A stretch of DNA of 62,802 nt, taken from assembly GCA_947642635.1 (NCBI GenBank), contig CANRTI010000006.1, positions 1 to 62,802 of the forward strand. The letters run 5' to 3'. The stretch comes from an uncultured Mycoplasma sp. (GTDB lineage: Bacteria; Bacillota_I; Bacilli_A; RF39; UBA660). The notes under the pieces are model-generated. The model did no database searches, was not told the origin of the DNA, and was given only the letters and a program-made list of their open reading frames with translations. A program made the translations under genes and the position numbers. Within the stretch, counting starts at the first letter, position 1. Each line of letters opens with the position of its first letter. Below, in pieces: positions 7,755 to 16,622 of this stretch.

Positions 7755-10700
7755 AAAGAATTTATATCATATTATTTATATTATTTTGCACTATTTTTAA
7801 TGTTTCTTCTGTGATGGCTAGGGATTTGAAAAGATGTCAAACTAGTGAACGTTTTTATCCTAATGGAGCTGAAAATGTTGCCAGTTGGGTAATTGATGGT
7901 GGCGCCGGATATGGTATTATCAATTATAAGCTTAAAGATATTTTTGGAAATAATTATACACCATACTGTCGTCAACCAGCATTAGGAGATGACTGGGGAG
8001 CAAGGTATTGTATAACAGGAAAATTTTTTGCCGAAGATAACACTGAACAAGAAAATGCTTTTGAAGCAGGAATTGTCACTATATTAAAAAATGGTTATTC
8101 GGCTAAATATAATAATAATTTTCCTAATAACAACGTGGAAAAAGCAGCCACTAATACGGCATTGAGAGTTTATGAACTGCTTTGGACTAACGATAGTTTT
8201 AATATTGTTTGGTATGGTGGCGGAACATTAGTAAAAATTAATCAACAACTAGCTAATGAATTGATAGCTGATTATAGTTGGAATACTTTAATCAAAGAAG
8301 CTACTGGATATACTCCCAAAAAATATAATGCTTGGGCGGATACAACATGGGCTTCTAATGGTGTTGCTATCAAGACTGAAACCAGAAGATTAATAAAATT
8401 AGGTTTAGAAGCAGCTAAAAAATATCGTACCCAAAGTGGCAGCAATAATGGCAAAATAGATGTTAATAACAATCCTAAAATATATCGTGATTTGATTACT
8501 ACTGATAAAGATACCCAAATTAAATCTTATAAAACCAATGTTACTTATAAATTAGATGTCACAGGTTTTAAGTCTCCTAAAGCTTATATTAAACCAATTT
8601 TTACTTGTGATAATTGTAATCGTTACGGAATAACTTATAAATTCTACATTAACAATCAAGATGTAGGAACAAATTTACCAAATAATCTGACCAGTTATAC
8701 TACTAACGGTGCTGGTAAAATAGAAATTCGGGTTGAATTTACAGGAAATTCTTCTAATTATAATTGTCAACCTTTAAGTTTTGTTTTTAAACTTAGCCAT
8801 TTTGATGATTCAGATGACATTACCAATAACGAAGTATTTTATGTTCAGCCAGAATATGATCCTTATGCTCAAAGTTTCTTTATGCTTTATAAACCAGATA
8901 GTAATAGTAGTGACAGTCCAACAACTCCTGATGAAACAGTTATTACTGATACTAGAAATGGTCAAGGCGGAAAACCAGTTAAACTATGTAATCCTGATTG
9001 TGATGATTTGAAAATTCAATGTAATGAAAGAATTCCAGGTGCTTGCGATTCTTACGAAGAAGAATGTACTGCTAATTGTAATACTTATATAAGTAATGCA
9101 GAATGTACTATTGATGATTCAGAAATTATTATTGAAGAAGGACATGAGATTGATCCGGATACTTGCATTAAAGACGATAAAGTAAATATTCAAAAATGTA
9201 TAATTAATAAACGGGATAAATTAGGAAACTCATACAAGGCATATAATCTAATTGAAAATAATTATTGTACCGTCTCATGTAAAGAAGATTATCATATAAC
9301 TTTACCTGGTCAAAAAGAAACAAATAGTGGGCGTTATTTTACAATAAATGCAAATATTAATGGTACTAAGTCTTGTTATACCTCGAAAATTGACCGAACA
9401 GCATTTAATGAAGACTTAGAAGGATTAAGACTAGAAATGGTTAATTCATACAAAGTTTATAATTCATCGAAGACTAGGCAAAACGAAAATGTTTTAAAAG
9501 CAAATATTAAAAAATATGAAAATTTAATTAATGAGTTTAATAATTGTAGTACCTGGGTAATGGATTATAATTTTAATCCTAAAATCAAGTTTAATTATCA
9601 AGAAAGTTATATGACTGATATTTTAACCAAGAAAAATAATACTCTTTCAGCTATTGGCGAAGTTAAAAAAGAGGATGTTGTGATTGAAAGATGTACAAGT
9701 GATACTGATGATACTTATAAAACATGTCGAACAGGATGGGTTAAAGATAATTCTATAACCAATTTAATGGAATCAGTTAATCAATATCTTTGTTATAAAA
9801 GTGGTAATAGCTATACGTGTGCTAATCAACAAATATCAGTAAGTAAAGTTCAAAGAATGAAAGCTACTATAGAAGCCGAGGGTTCTTATGCTCCTAAAAC
9901 TCAGTTTTATACAATATTTAGTACTGGAGCGGTTGCTATCGGAGATGAAAATTCCCAAATTGCCAATTCAGCAATTATCAATGGTTTACCAGTTGGTTTA
10001 AGAACCGCATCTGGAGTTTATACTTACTCTTTACAAATCGAAGATTTAGGGGAGTATTACGATAAAGATAAAGTTGGTCGTATTTGGGGTGCCGATAAGA
10101 GCTTAGTATCTGAGTCATTAAAAGAAAAAGATTCATGTGTCAAACCAGGTGCTATAAAACCATCAGTTGATATCGGAACTACCCATATTAATTCAGCTTC
10201 TTATGTTTGTTCTTATAAAATAAATTGTCCAACTTGTGCGGTAACTTGTGATGATAATAAATGTTACAATCCAGATTGTCCTGATAATAATTGTACGCCA
10301 GATAATTGTGCTAGTTGTTCAGTAGAATGTGATGGCTGTATGTATAATAATGGAGCATCTAATGTCACTTATCGACCAATAACAACTGATTCTTTAAATC
10401 CGAATAACCGAGAACTAGGAGTCAATTGGCAACATGATGATGTCAAAGTAAAAAGTGCTTTAGAATTAAAAGCTTATGCTACTTCTAAAGAAATAGTAGA
10501 TAATGGTAATAAGATATATGATTTAAAGTTTAGTAATTCTAGTAGTGGAGGAAGTTCTAGTGTAATTGAAGATAATTCAGCTATTCATGTTAAAATGGAT
10601 AATAAAATGATTAAAAAGATTTTAGAACATAATGATCTTTATGAAAATAATGGTGGTTATTCAAATAATTCTTTAGAATGCTACGATTATGTTCATCCCA

Positions 10701-10972
10701 CTGATGGAAAAACATATAAAAATATTTATTGTTATAGTACTTTTTTAGATAAACTACTTAAAAGTGAAGTTGGAAATAATATTCAAATTACGACCAAAAG
10801 AATTCTTGGTTCGAGCAGCTTGCGAAAAGCCAATACGCAAAAATCTGGGTATTGGACAACTTGGACAGATGCTAATAGTAATAAATGGACAATAACTACT
10901 GAACATGGTTTAGGGTATGGCAAATATCAAGAAAAGTATGATGAATTAAATATTGGTCCTTCATGGAAATGA
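7751..10972 (+). CDS. Large secreted Cys-rich protein with thioester-domain-like N-terminus
   Basis: 1073 residues with a signal peptide (~1-23, VMA|RD). Residues ~50-150 resemble Gram-positive thioester domains: the Cys is present (TPYCRQPA, C73), followed by a helix (FEAGIVTILKNGYS) and the ATxxAxxxxYELLW stretch. The expected ATQ motif reads ATN (N135), so the Gln that closes the Cys-Gln thioester is replaced by Asn. Beyond ~400 there are many cysteines, including a dense block at ~823-860 (CPTCAVTC, CYNPDCPDN). No LPXTG motif or C-terminal membrane segment is visible, so retention would depend on partners such as the upstream membrane protein. Probably a surface adhesin; function unproven. 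Confidence 0.7.
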   Translation: MKRIYIILFILFCTIFNVSSVMARDLKRCQTSERFYPNGAENVASWVIDGGAGYGIINYKLKDIFGNNYTPYCRQPALGDDWGARYCITGKFFAEDNTEQENAFEAGIVTILKNGYSAKYNNNFPNNNVEKAATNTALRVYELLWTNDSFNIVWYGGGTLVKINQQLANELIADYSWNTLIKEATGYTPKKYNAWADTTWASNGVAIKTETRRLIKLGLEAAKKYRTQSGSNNGKIDVNNNPKIYRDLITTDKDTQIKSYKTNVTYKLDVTGFKSPKAYIKPIFTCDNCNRYGITYKFYINNQDVGTNLPNNLTSYTTNGAGKIEIRVEFTGNSSNYNCQPLSFVFKLSHFDDSDDITNNEVFYVQPEYDPYAQSFFMLYKPDSNSSDSPTTPDETVITDTRNGQGGKPVKLCNPDCDDLKIQCNERIPGACDSYEEECTANCNTYISNAECTIDDSEIIIEEGHEIDPDTCIKDDKVNIQKCIINKRDKLGNSYKAYNLIENNYCTVSCKEDYHITLPGQKETNSGRYFTINANINGTKSCYTSKIDRTAFNEDLEGLRLEMVNSYKVYNSSKTRQNENVLKANIKKYENLINEFNNCSTWVMDYNFNPKIKFNYQESYMTDILTKKNNTLSAIGEVKKEDVVIERCTSDTDDTYKTCRTGWVKDNSITNLMESVNQYLCYKSGNSYTCANQQISVSKVQRMKATIEAEGSYAPKTQFYTIFSTGAVAIGDENSQIANSAIINGLPVGLRTASGVYTYSLQIEDLGEYYDKDKVGRIWGADKSLVSESLKEKDSCVKPGAIKPSVDIGTTHINSASYVCSYKINCPTCAVTCDDNKCYNPDCPDNNCTPDNCASCSVECDGCMYNNGASNVTYRPITTDSLNPNNRELGVNWQHDDVKVKSALELKAYATSKEIVDNGNKIYDLKFSNSSSGGSSSVIEDNSAIHVKMDNKMIKKILEHNDLYENNGGYSNNSLECYDYVHPTDGKTYKNIYCYSTFLDKLLKSEVGNNIQITTKRILGSSSLRKANTQKSGYWTTWTDANSNKWTITTEHGLGYGKYQEKYDELNIGPSWK

Positions 10973-10977
10973 ATTAA

Positions 10978-11006
10978 AGATGTCAAATACAATTGACGTC
11001 TTTTTT
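10978..11006 (+). terminator. Terminator of the secreted-protein pair
   Basis: A 9-bp stem AGATGTCAA / TTGACGTCT (one G-U pair) starts 5 bases after the stop and is followed by TTTTTT. Confidence 0.85.
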
Positions 11007-11087
11007 ACAACATTGACATCTCAAAATTAAAATTAAGTAAATAATAAGAAATAATTAAGACAAAAACTCTAACAATCTTTACATTTG

Positions 11088-11096
11088 TGATATAAT
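11088..11096 (+). promoter_or_regulatory. Extended -10 promoter of the van-type operon
   Basis: TG at 11088-11089 plus TATAAT at 11091-11096 form an extended -10 element; the -35 region is weak. No operator or response-regulator site is evident, in line with the absence of vanRS nearby, so expression may be constitutive. Confidence 0.6.
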
Positions 11097-11117
11097 AAAC
11101 TTAAAAAGGAGGATTTT

Positions 11118-11930
11118 ATGGTCCGAAAAAGAATAACTGAATTGATGCCATTTTTATTACCACTACGAGTTTGGCAACGAAATTTATTTTATCAAATTAG
11201 TTTACGTTTAGATAAAAACAAATATGCCAAAAAAATTGGTCGCTTATTAGATTATGAAGTATGTTTTGAAAAAACATTAATGATTAATGAAAACAGTGGT
11301 TATGATATTAAATATCAAAAAAATAAAGTAGATAATTTAAAAATAATTAGTCAACCGATGAATCACATTTTAATTCATCCTGGTGAAACATTTTCTTTTT
11401 GTTATTTATCTTATAAAGCTAAAGGTAAATATAAGGAAGGATTAGTATTAGAAAATAACAAAATAGTTCCTAAAAAGGGTGGCGGTATTTGTCATTTAAG
11501 TAATCTTTTATATTATATGTTTTTACAAAGTCCTTTAGATATTGTTGAAAGACATGGTCACCGAGTAAAATCATTACCTAACCCTGATAAAGATGCTTTA
11601 GAAGGAATCGATGCTACTATTAACAGTGGTTGGTTAGATTTAAAAGTTAAAAATAATACCCCTGATATCTATCAAATTGTAATTAATTTTACCGATGAAT
11701 TTATGGAAGGTCAAATTTTATCTAATAAAGAAAGTTTAGTTAGTTATCAAATTATTAATGATAATTTTAAATATATTAAAAAGAATGATAAAATATATGA
11801 AAGTGTTGAAGTGATTAAGATTACATTTGATAAAAATAAAAAGGAAATTGCTAGAACAAAGTTATATGATGAAGTAGTTGAAGTAACATATAAACTACCT
11901 AAAAATGTTAAAATAGAAAAGGAGAATTAA
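11118..11930 (+). CDS. vanW: VanW family protein
   Basis: 270 residues. The VanW core is clear: HPGETFSFCYLSYKAKGKY, KKGGGICHLSNLLYYMFLQS (the GGGICQ/H region), VERHGHRVKSLP and DATINSGWLDLKVKN. There is no signal peptide. VanW is an accessory protein of VanB- and VanG-type glycopeptide-resistance clusters whose biochemical role is unknown. The start has a perfect AAAGGAGG SD. It is the first gene of a five-gene run with 1-base gaps or overlaps to the racemase. Confidence 0.9.
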   Translation: MVRKRITELMPFLLPLRVWQRNLFYQISLRLDKNKYAKKIGRLLDYEVCFEKTLMINENSGYDIKYQKNKVDNLKIISQPMNHILIHPGETFSFCYLSYKAKGKYKEGLVLENNKIVPKKGGGICHLSNLLYYMFLQSPLDIVERHGHRVKSLPNPDKDALEGIDATINSGWLDLKVKNNTPDIYQIVINFTDEFMEGQILSNKESLVSYQIINDNFKYIKKNDKIYESVEVIKITFDKNKKEIARTKLYDEVVEVTYKLPKNVKIEKEN

Positions 11931-11931
11931 A

Positions 11932-12978
11932 ATGGAAAAGAAAAAAGTAGCAATTATATTTGGCGGTTGTTCATCAGAATACGATGTATCACTAGTATCT
12001 GCAACTTCGGTTATTAGAAATATTCCAACTAATAAATATGATGTAACTATGATTGGAATTACAAAAGAAGGAGATTTCTATTTATATGACGGAAAAATTG
12101 ATAATATTGAGGCAAATAAATGGTTTAATCCAAGTACATATGAAAAAATAACATTTTCTTGTAATCGCAGTGATCATGGTTTTATAAAATTAAGCACAAA
12201 TGAGATAGTTAAAATAGATATTGTTTTCCCAGTATTACATGGTAAAAATGGAGAAGATGGGCGTTTACAAGGATTACTAGAACTAGCAGGTATTCCATAT
12301 GTTGGTTGTGATATGACCTCATCAGCTATTTGTATGGATAAATTTATTTCTCATAAACTAGTTGAGTTAGAAGGACTTGAAGTACCAAAATCATATTTAT
12401 TTACAAAATATGATAATTATGAAACAATTATGAATACTATTAAAATATTAGACTATCCTTTATATGTTAAACCATTAAAGGCAGGTTCTTCTTTTGGTAT
12501 TACGAGAGTTACTAAAAGTGATGATATAAAGACTGCTATTGAATTAGCTTTTCAATATGATCAAAACAATATTATTATTGAAAATGAAATAGATGGTTTT
12601 GAAGTAGGATGTGCAATTTTAGGTAATAATACTTTGACAATTGGAGAAGTTGATCAAATTGATCTTACAGATGGTTTCTTTGATTATGAAGAAAAATATA
12701 CCTTAAAAACTAGTAAAATTCTTTTGCCAGCTAATTTATCCGCATCAGAAAGAGCCAAAATTAAAGAAACAGCCCTTAAAATATATCAAACATTAGGTTG
12801 TCAAGGTTTTGCAAGAGTGGATATGTTCTATACTAAAGATAAAAGAATAGTATTTAATGAAGTTAATACAATTCCAGGTTGTACATCGCATAGTCGTTAT
12901 CCATCAATGTTAAAAGAAATTGGATTGGAATTTAGTGAAGTAATTGATAAATTAATCATGTTAGGTTTAGAAAAATAA
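11932..12978 (+). CDS. vanG: D-Ala-D-X ligase, VanG-type (probable D-Ala-D-Ser ligase)
   Basis: 348 residues with the ATP-grasp ligase layout: KKKVAIIFGGCSSEYDVSL near the N-terminus, VLHGKNGEDGRLQGLLELAG, YVKPLKAGSSFGI, and FNEVNTIPGCT with the metal/phosphate residues. The HGKNGEDG and omega-loop (FFDYEEKYTLKTSKILLPA) forms match VanG-like D-Ala-D-Ser ligases better than housekeeping Ddl (HGRYGEDG). It joins D-Ala to a second D-amino acid to form the stem-peptide terminus that MurF attaches. Gene neighbours (VanXY, VanT-like racemase) favour D-Ser as second substrate. Specificity is inferred, not shown. Confidence 0.85.
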   Translation: MEKKKVAIIFGGCSSEYDVSLVSATSVIRNIPTNKYDVTMIGITKEGDFYLYDGKIDNIEANKWFNPSTYEKITFSCNRSDHGFIKLSTNEIVKIDIVFPVLHGKNGEDGRLQGLLELAGIPYVGCDMTSSAICMDKFISHKLVELEGLEVPKSYLFTKYDNYETIMNTIKILDYPLYVKPLKAGSSFGITRVTKSDDIKTAIELAFQYDQNNIIIENEIDGFEVGCAILGNNTLTIGEVDQIDLTDGFFDYEEKYTLKTSKILLPANLSASERAKIKETALKIYQTLGCQGFARVDMFYTKDKRIVFNEVNTIPGCTSHSRYPSMLKEIGLEFSEVIDKLIMLGLEK

Positions 12979-13718
12979 TGAACTATATTTTAACTAGAGA
13001 AGATATCTACAAAGGAAATTTAGTTTTAATCAATCAAAAAAATCATTTGCGAAATAAAATTGATTCAGAAGAACTTGTCAGTTATAGTTCCAAATATCCA
13101 GATGTACTACTTCAAAAAGTTGCTGAAGAAAAATTACAAGAAATATTTAAAGAATTGCATATACAAGATGAATTTGTCCCTGTTAGTGGCTATCGTACTT
13201 ATCAGTATCAGTTAGATATTTTTAATACTAGCATCAAAGATAATGGTCTTGATTTTACTTTAAAATATGTTGCCTATCCTGATGCTTCTGAACATCAAAC
13301 TGGATTAGCCATTGATTTAGGATTAAATAGTGAAAATATTGATTTTATCTGTCCTGCATTTCCCCATAATCATGAGTTATGTAATCAATTTCGGGAAGCT
13401 TCTTTAAAATATGGTTTTATTGAAAGATATCAAAAAGATAAAGAAAAAATAACGCATATTAGTAGTGAAGAGTGGCATTTTCGATATATTGGCTATCCAC
13501 ATTCTACAATTATGGCCGAAAAGAAACTGTGTTTAGAAGAATATATTACTTACTTAAAAAATTATAAATATCCAGTAAATCCTCTCCAATATCAAAATTA
13601 TCAAATTGCTTACTTAGCATGTGATACCGATAAATTAGAAGTAGCTAATGATAATATTTTAGAAATATCTGGAAACAATATAGATGGATTTATAATAACT
13701 TGGGAAAGTGGTGAATAA
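12978..13718 (+). CDS. vanXY: VanXY-type D,D-dipeptidase/carboxypeptidase
   Basis: 246 residues, no signal peptide, so cytoplasmic like VanXY rather than membrane VanY. Zinc and catalytic residues are visible: SGYRTYQYQLD, SEHQTGLAID (H106, D113) and EEWHFRY (E165, H167). After ~175 comes the VanXYG-like tail (YQIAYLACDTDKLE, then ISGNNIDGFIITW). VanXY hydrolyses D-Ala-D-Ala dipeptide and trims pentapeptides, removing vancomycin targets. The ATG overlaps the ligase stop by one base. Confidence 0.88.
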   Translation: MNYILTREDIYKGNLVLINQKNHLRNKIDSEELVSYSSKYPDVLLQKVAEEKLQEIFKELHIQDEFVPVSGYRTYQYQLDIFNTSIKDNGLDFTLKYVAYPDASEHQTGLAIDLGLNSENIDFICPAFPHNHELCNQFREASLKYGFIERYQKDKEKITHISSEEWHFRYIGYPHSTIMAEKKLCLEEYITYLKNYKYPVNPLQYQNYQIAYLACDTDKLEVANDNILEISGNNIDGFIITWESGE

Positions 13719-13719
13719 T

Positions 13720-14733
13720 ATGTTGAAAAAATTAAACATGGATTATCTAAGAGTATTAGCAGCACTTTTAGTTGTAGCTATACATGTTTATCCTTTCTTA
13801 CAAATTAATAATACTTTAGAAATTTTATTTACTCATGTTTTTTGTCGAATTGCTGTTCCCATATTTTTAATGATTACAGGATATTTTGTTTTACCAACTG
13901 CTTTAAACGATCGTTCTAAATTAGTTTTATATACTAAAAAAATATTAAAAATATATCTATTTAGTATTCTTTTATATTTACCAATCAATATTTATTCGCA
14001 CTCTTTTGCAGGTTTTTCGATTATTGATTTTCTAAAAAGCATTTTTATTGATGGGACATTTTATCATTTATGGTACTTTCCTGGTTTAATTTTAGGAATT
14101 TGGTTAACTTATTTTCTCGTAAAGAAAATTCCTCATCAAGTTAGTATTATTGTTATCATTTTATATCTAATCGGATTATTTGGTGATAGTTACTATGGGT
14201 TAGTAAGTAGTATAACGATTATCAAAGATATTTATCATTTTATTTTCAATATATTTTCTTATACTCGTAATGGATTATTTTACATGCCTATATTTATATA
14301 TTTAGGTTATAAATTTCACCAAAATAATTTTAATATATCTAAAAAAAGTAACTTTACTTATTTAACAATTAGTTTAATTTTAATGTTAATTGAAGGATAT
14401 TTACTATATAGCTTGGATTTAGTTAGACATGATAGTATGTATTTATTTTTAATACCCACTATGTTTTGTATTTTTAACTGGCTTTTACAATTGGATAAAA
14501 GTTCCAATAAATTATGGCGAAATATCGGAACTGACATTTATATAATCCATCCACTCGTAATTATTGGTCTACGATTAATTGCTAAAATCATTCATTTAGA
14601 AAGTTTACTAATTGAAAACAACTTAATTCAATATATTTTAGTAATAATTATCAGTTTAGTTGTTAGTTTATGTTTTGAAAAAGGAAAGGAAATTATTCAA
14701 AATGAAAAAGGAAAAAGAGTTATTAAAAACTAA
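13720..14733 (+). CDS. VanT membrane-domain-like acyltransferase-3 family protein
   Basis: ~337 residues, starting at ATG 13720 behind AAGTGGTGA. About ten membrane segments; the start MLKKLNMDYLRVLAALLVVAIH carries the acyltransferase-3 signature (R in DYLRVLA, H in AIH) shared by the N-terminal membrane half of VanT serine racemases. In VanTC and VanTG this half is fused to the racemase; here it ends separately, overlapping the racemase gene by 32 bases in another frame. In VanT the domain is thought to take up or handle L-Ser. A general surface O-acyltransferase is the alternative. Confidence 0.75.
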   Translation: MLKKLNMDYLRVLAALLVVAIHVYPFLQINNTLEILFTHVFCRIAVPIFLMITGYFVLPTALNDRSKLVLYTKKILKIYLFSILLYLPINIYSHSFAGFSIIDFLKSIFIDGTFYHLWYFPGLILGIWLTYFLVKKIPHQVSIIVIILYLIGLFGDSYYGLVSSITIIKDIYHFIFNIFSYTRNGLFYMPIFIYLGYKFHQNNFNISKKSNFTYLTISLILMLIEGYLLYSLDLVRHDSMYLFLIPTMFCIFNWLLQLDKSSNKLWRNIGTDIYIIHPLVIIGLRLIAKIIHLESLLIENNLIQYILVIIISLVVSLCFEKGKEIIQNEKGKRVIKN

Positions 14734-15847
14734 TCGAGCTTGGATTGAAATTGACTTTGATAATTTAAAACATAATATCAAAGTAATTAAAGAAGTAATT
14801 CCTTCACATACAAAAATTATGGCTGTAGTAAAAGCTAATGCTTATGGTCATGGTATTATTGAAATCTCCAAAGCTTTAAGTAAAATGGGTATTCATGATT
14901 TTGCGGTAGCTACGATTAAAGAAGGTATAACTTTAAGAAAAAATGGTATTAAGGATAATATTTTAATATTAGGAAGTACTTCACCTGAAGCCATACCTCT
15001 TGTAATTAAATATAATTTAATTCAAACAATCGTTGATTATAATTATGCTAATTTAGTAAGTAAATTAAAATTAAAGAAAAAATTAAAATGCCATTTAAAA
15101 ATTAATACGGGTATGAACCGCTTAGGAGAAAATCCTCAAAATATTTCCAAAATAATTGCCATGTATCAAAATCCCCAATTAGATGTCCAAGGTATTTTTA
15201 CTCATTTATGTGTTTCAGATAGTTCAAAAACTAGTGATATAAAATTTACTAATGACCAAATAAGCCGTTTTGATTCCTTAATTGCTTCTTTGAAAGAAAA
15301 TAATATTAATCCTGGTCAAACTCATGTTCAAGCAAGTTATGGCATTGTAAATTATCCTCACTTAGAATATGATTTTGTTCGTCCAGGAATAATTATGTAC
15401 GGAGTTCATAGTAGCAAAGATGTTTTTATTAAAACCAAAATGGATTTATTACCAGTCTTGAGTTTAAAAACTCGAATTACTAGTCTTAAAAAAATCAGTA
15501 AAGATGAATATGTTAGTTATAGCCGCACTTATAAAAGCACTAAAGAAACTTTAATTGCTAGTGCAGGTATTGGTTATGCTGATGGCTTACCTAGAAGTTT
15601 ATCTAACAAAAATTTAGTTGTTAAAATTAATAATAGTTACGGAATAATTATTGGTAGAATCTGTATGGATCAAATATTAATTGATGTAAGTAATATTCCA
15701 GATGTTCAAGTAGGAGATATAGTTGCAATAATCGGGGATGATGAAAATTTACAATTAACAGATATTGTTTATGAAATTGATACTTTAACTAATGAATTTT
15801 TAAGTCGTTTAGGTAGTCGTTTAGAAATAGTTGTCAAAAATAAATGA
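14702..15847 (+). CDS. Alanine/serine racemase (VanT catalytic-domain-like)
   Basis: 381 residues from ATG 14702 (AAAGGAAAGG ~10 bases upstream). PLP-type alanine racemase fold: NRAWIEIDFDNLKHNI, then the PLP-lysine motif AVVKANAYGHG, HLKINTGMNRLG, HVQASYGIVNYP and the C-terminal GRICMDQILIDVS. It converts L-Ala and/or L-Ser to the D form. NRAWIE at the start is where VanT racemase domains begin after their membrane half, so this pairs with the preceding gene as a split VanT. It might also serve as the cell's only alanine racemase. Confidence 0.85.
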   Translation: MKKEKELLKTNRAWIEIDFDNLKHNIKVIKEVIPSHTKIMAVVKANAYGHGIIEISKALSKMGIHDFAVATIKEGITLRKNGIKDNILILGSTSPEAIPLVIKYNLIQTIVDYNYANLVSKLKLKKKLKCHLKINTGMNRLGENPQNISKIIAMYQNPQLDVQGIFTHLCVSDSSKTSDIKFTNDQISRFDSLIASLKENNINPGQTHVQASYGIVNYPHLEYDFVRPGIIMYGVHSSKDVFIKTKMDLLPVLSLKTRITSLKKISKDEYVSYSRTYKSTKETLIASAGIGYADGLPRSLSNKNLVVKINNSYGIIIGRICMDQILIDVSNIPDVQVGDIVAIIGDDENLQLTDIVYEIDTLTNEFLSRLGSRLEIVVKNK

Positions 15848-15894
15848 AAAGTATTTAAATATTTTTTAAAGTATGATATATTTATAGAGTAATC

Positions 15895-16078
15895 GTTGAA
15901 GAAAGATGTATTTAATTAAAATTTTTAAAAGAGAGTTAGTATTTGGTGAAAACTAATAAATTGGAATTAAATATTGCTGCTTTTGGGAGATTAATCGGCA
16001 AAGAAGTCGTTATAAAAATTAAGTAAAATAAAGGATGGTACCGTCGTTTTGACTCCTTAGGTATAACATCCTTTTTAT
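15895..16078 (+). promoter_or_regulatory. T-box riboswitch, alanine-specific, upstream of alaS operon
   Basis: The T-box core AAGGATGGTACCG is at 16031-16043. The competing terminator pairs the GGATG of that region with AACATCC at 16063-16069, followed by TTTTTATTT. A stem I domain is visible (AGAGAG at 15930-15935, GTTAGT...ACTAAT hairpin), and ATTGCTGCT at 15973-15981 supplies a GCU alanine specifier before TGGGAG. Uncharged tRNA-Ala would stabilise the antiterminator and switch on the two genes below, the second being alaS. The 5' boundary is approximate. Confidence 0.85.
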
Positions 16079-16097
16079 TTATAGAAAGAAGGAATTT

Positions 16098-16622
16098 ATG
16101 AGAATATTTTTAATAGGTGGAAAATCGGGTAGTGGTAAAGGTGAAGTTGCCAAAATAATTAAAGAGTATTATATTTATAAATTAGAAACTTGTGCTATTA
16201 CAGAATACAGTAAATATTTAAAGAACTTTACCAAAGAATTAACTGATTGGAATGGGAATAACAATACAAAACCAAGAACATACATGCAAGAATTAGGTGA
16301 TAAAATTCGGCAAATAGATAGTAAGTATTTCATAAATAATATGTTAGATGATTTAAAAATTTATCAAGAATTAGTGCAAAATGTGGTAGTGGCAGATGTT
16401 CGCTATCCTGATGAATTTGAAGAAATTAAATTAAATTATGATGAAGTATATTCTTTTATTGTTGAAAATCAATTTGGTAAAAGTAATCTTACTTTAGAAG
16501 AACAATCTCACCGAACTGAAATTGCTTTGGATAATTATGAAGATTATGATTACTTAATAGTTAATGAAGAAATGAGTATCTTAAAAGAAAAAATATTTAA
16601 AATATTGGAGGGAATAAAATAA
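16098..16622 (+). CDS. P-loop deoxynucleoside monophosphate kinase-like protein
   Basis: 174 residues with a Walker A motif at the N-terminus (IGGKSGSGKGEVAKII) and ADVRYPDEFEEI near residue 98, which matches the DVRFPxE motif of T4-type dNMP kinases and related adenylate-kinase-fold enzymes. It probably phosphorylates a nucleotide; the substrate is not evident. It overlaps alaS by one base (TAATG) and sits behind the alanine T-box, an unexpected control for a nucleotide kinase. It may simply share the transcript. Confidence 0.65.
   Translation: MRIFLIGGKSGSGKGEVAKIIKEYYIYKLETCAITEYSKYLKNFTKELTDWNGNNNTKPRTYMQELGDKIRQIDSKYFINNMLDDLKIYQELVQNVVVADVRYPDEFEEIKLNYDEVYSFIVENQFGKSNLTLEEQSHRTEIALDNYEDYDYLIVNEEMSILKEKIFKILEGIK

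Noticed and set aside
8781..9011. Plus-strand frame inside the large secreted protein gene
   Set aside because: It overlaps a 1073-residue gene in another frame, without SD and with no recognisable domain.
14715..14735. Programmed -1 ribosomal frameshift joining the VanT halves at A-AAA-AAC
   Set aside because: A -1 shift leads into the third frame, not the racemase frame (which needs +1), and the racemase has its own SD and ATG at 14702.
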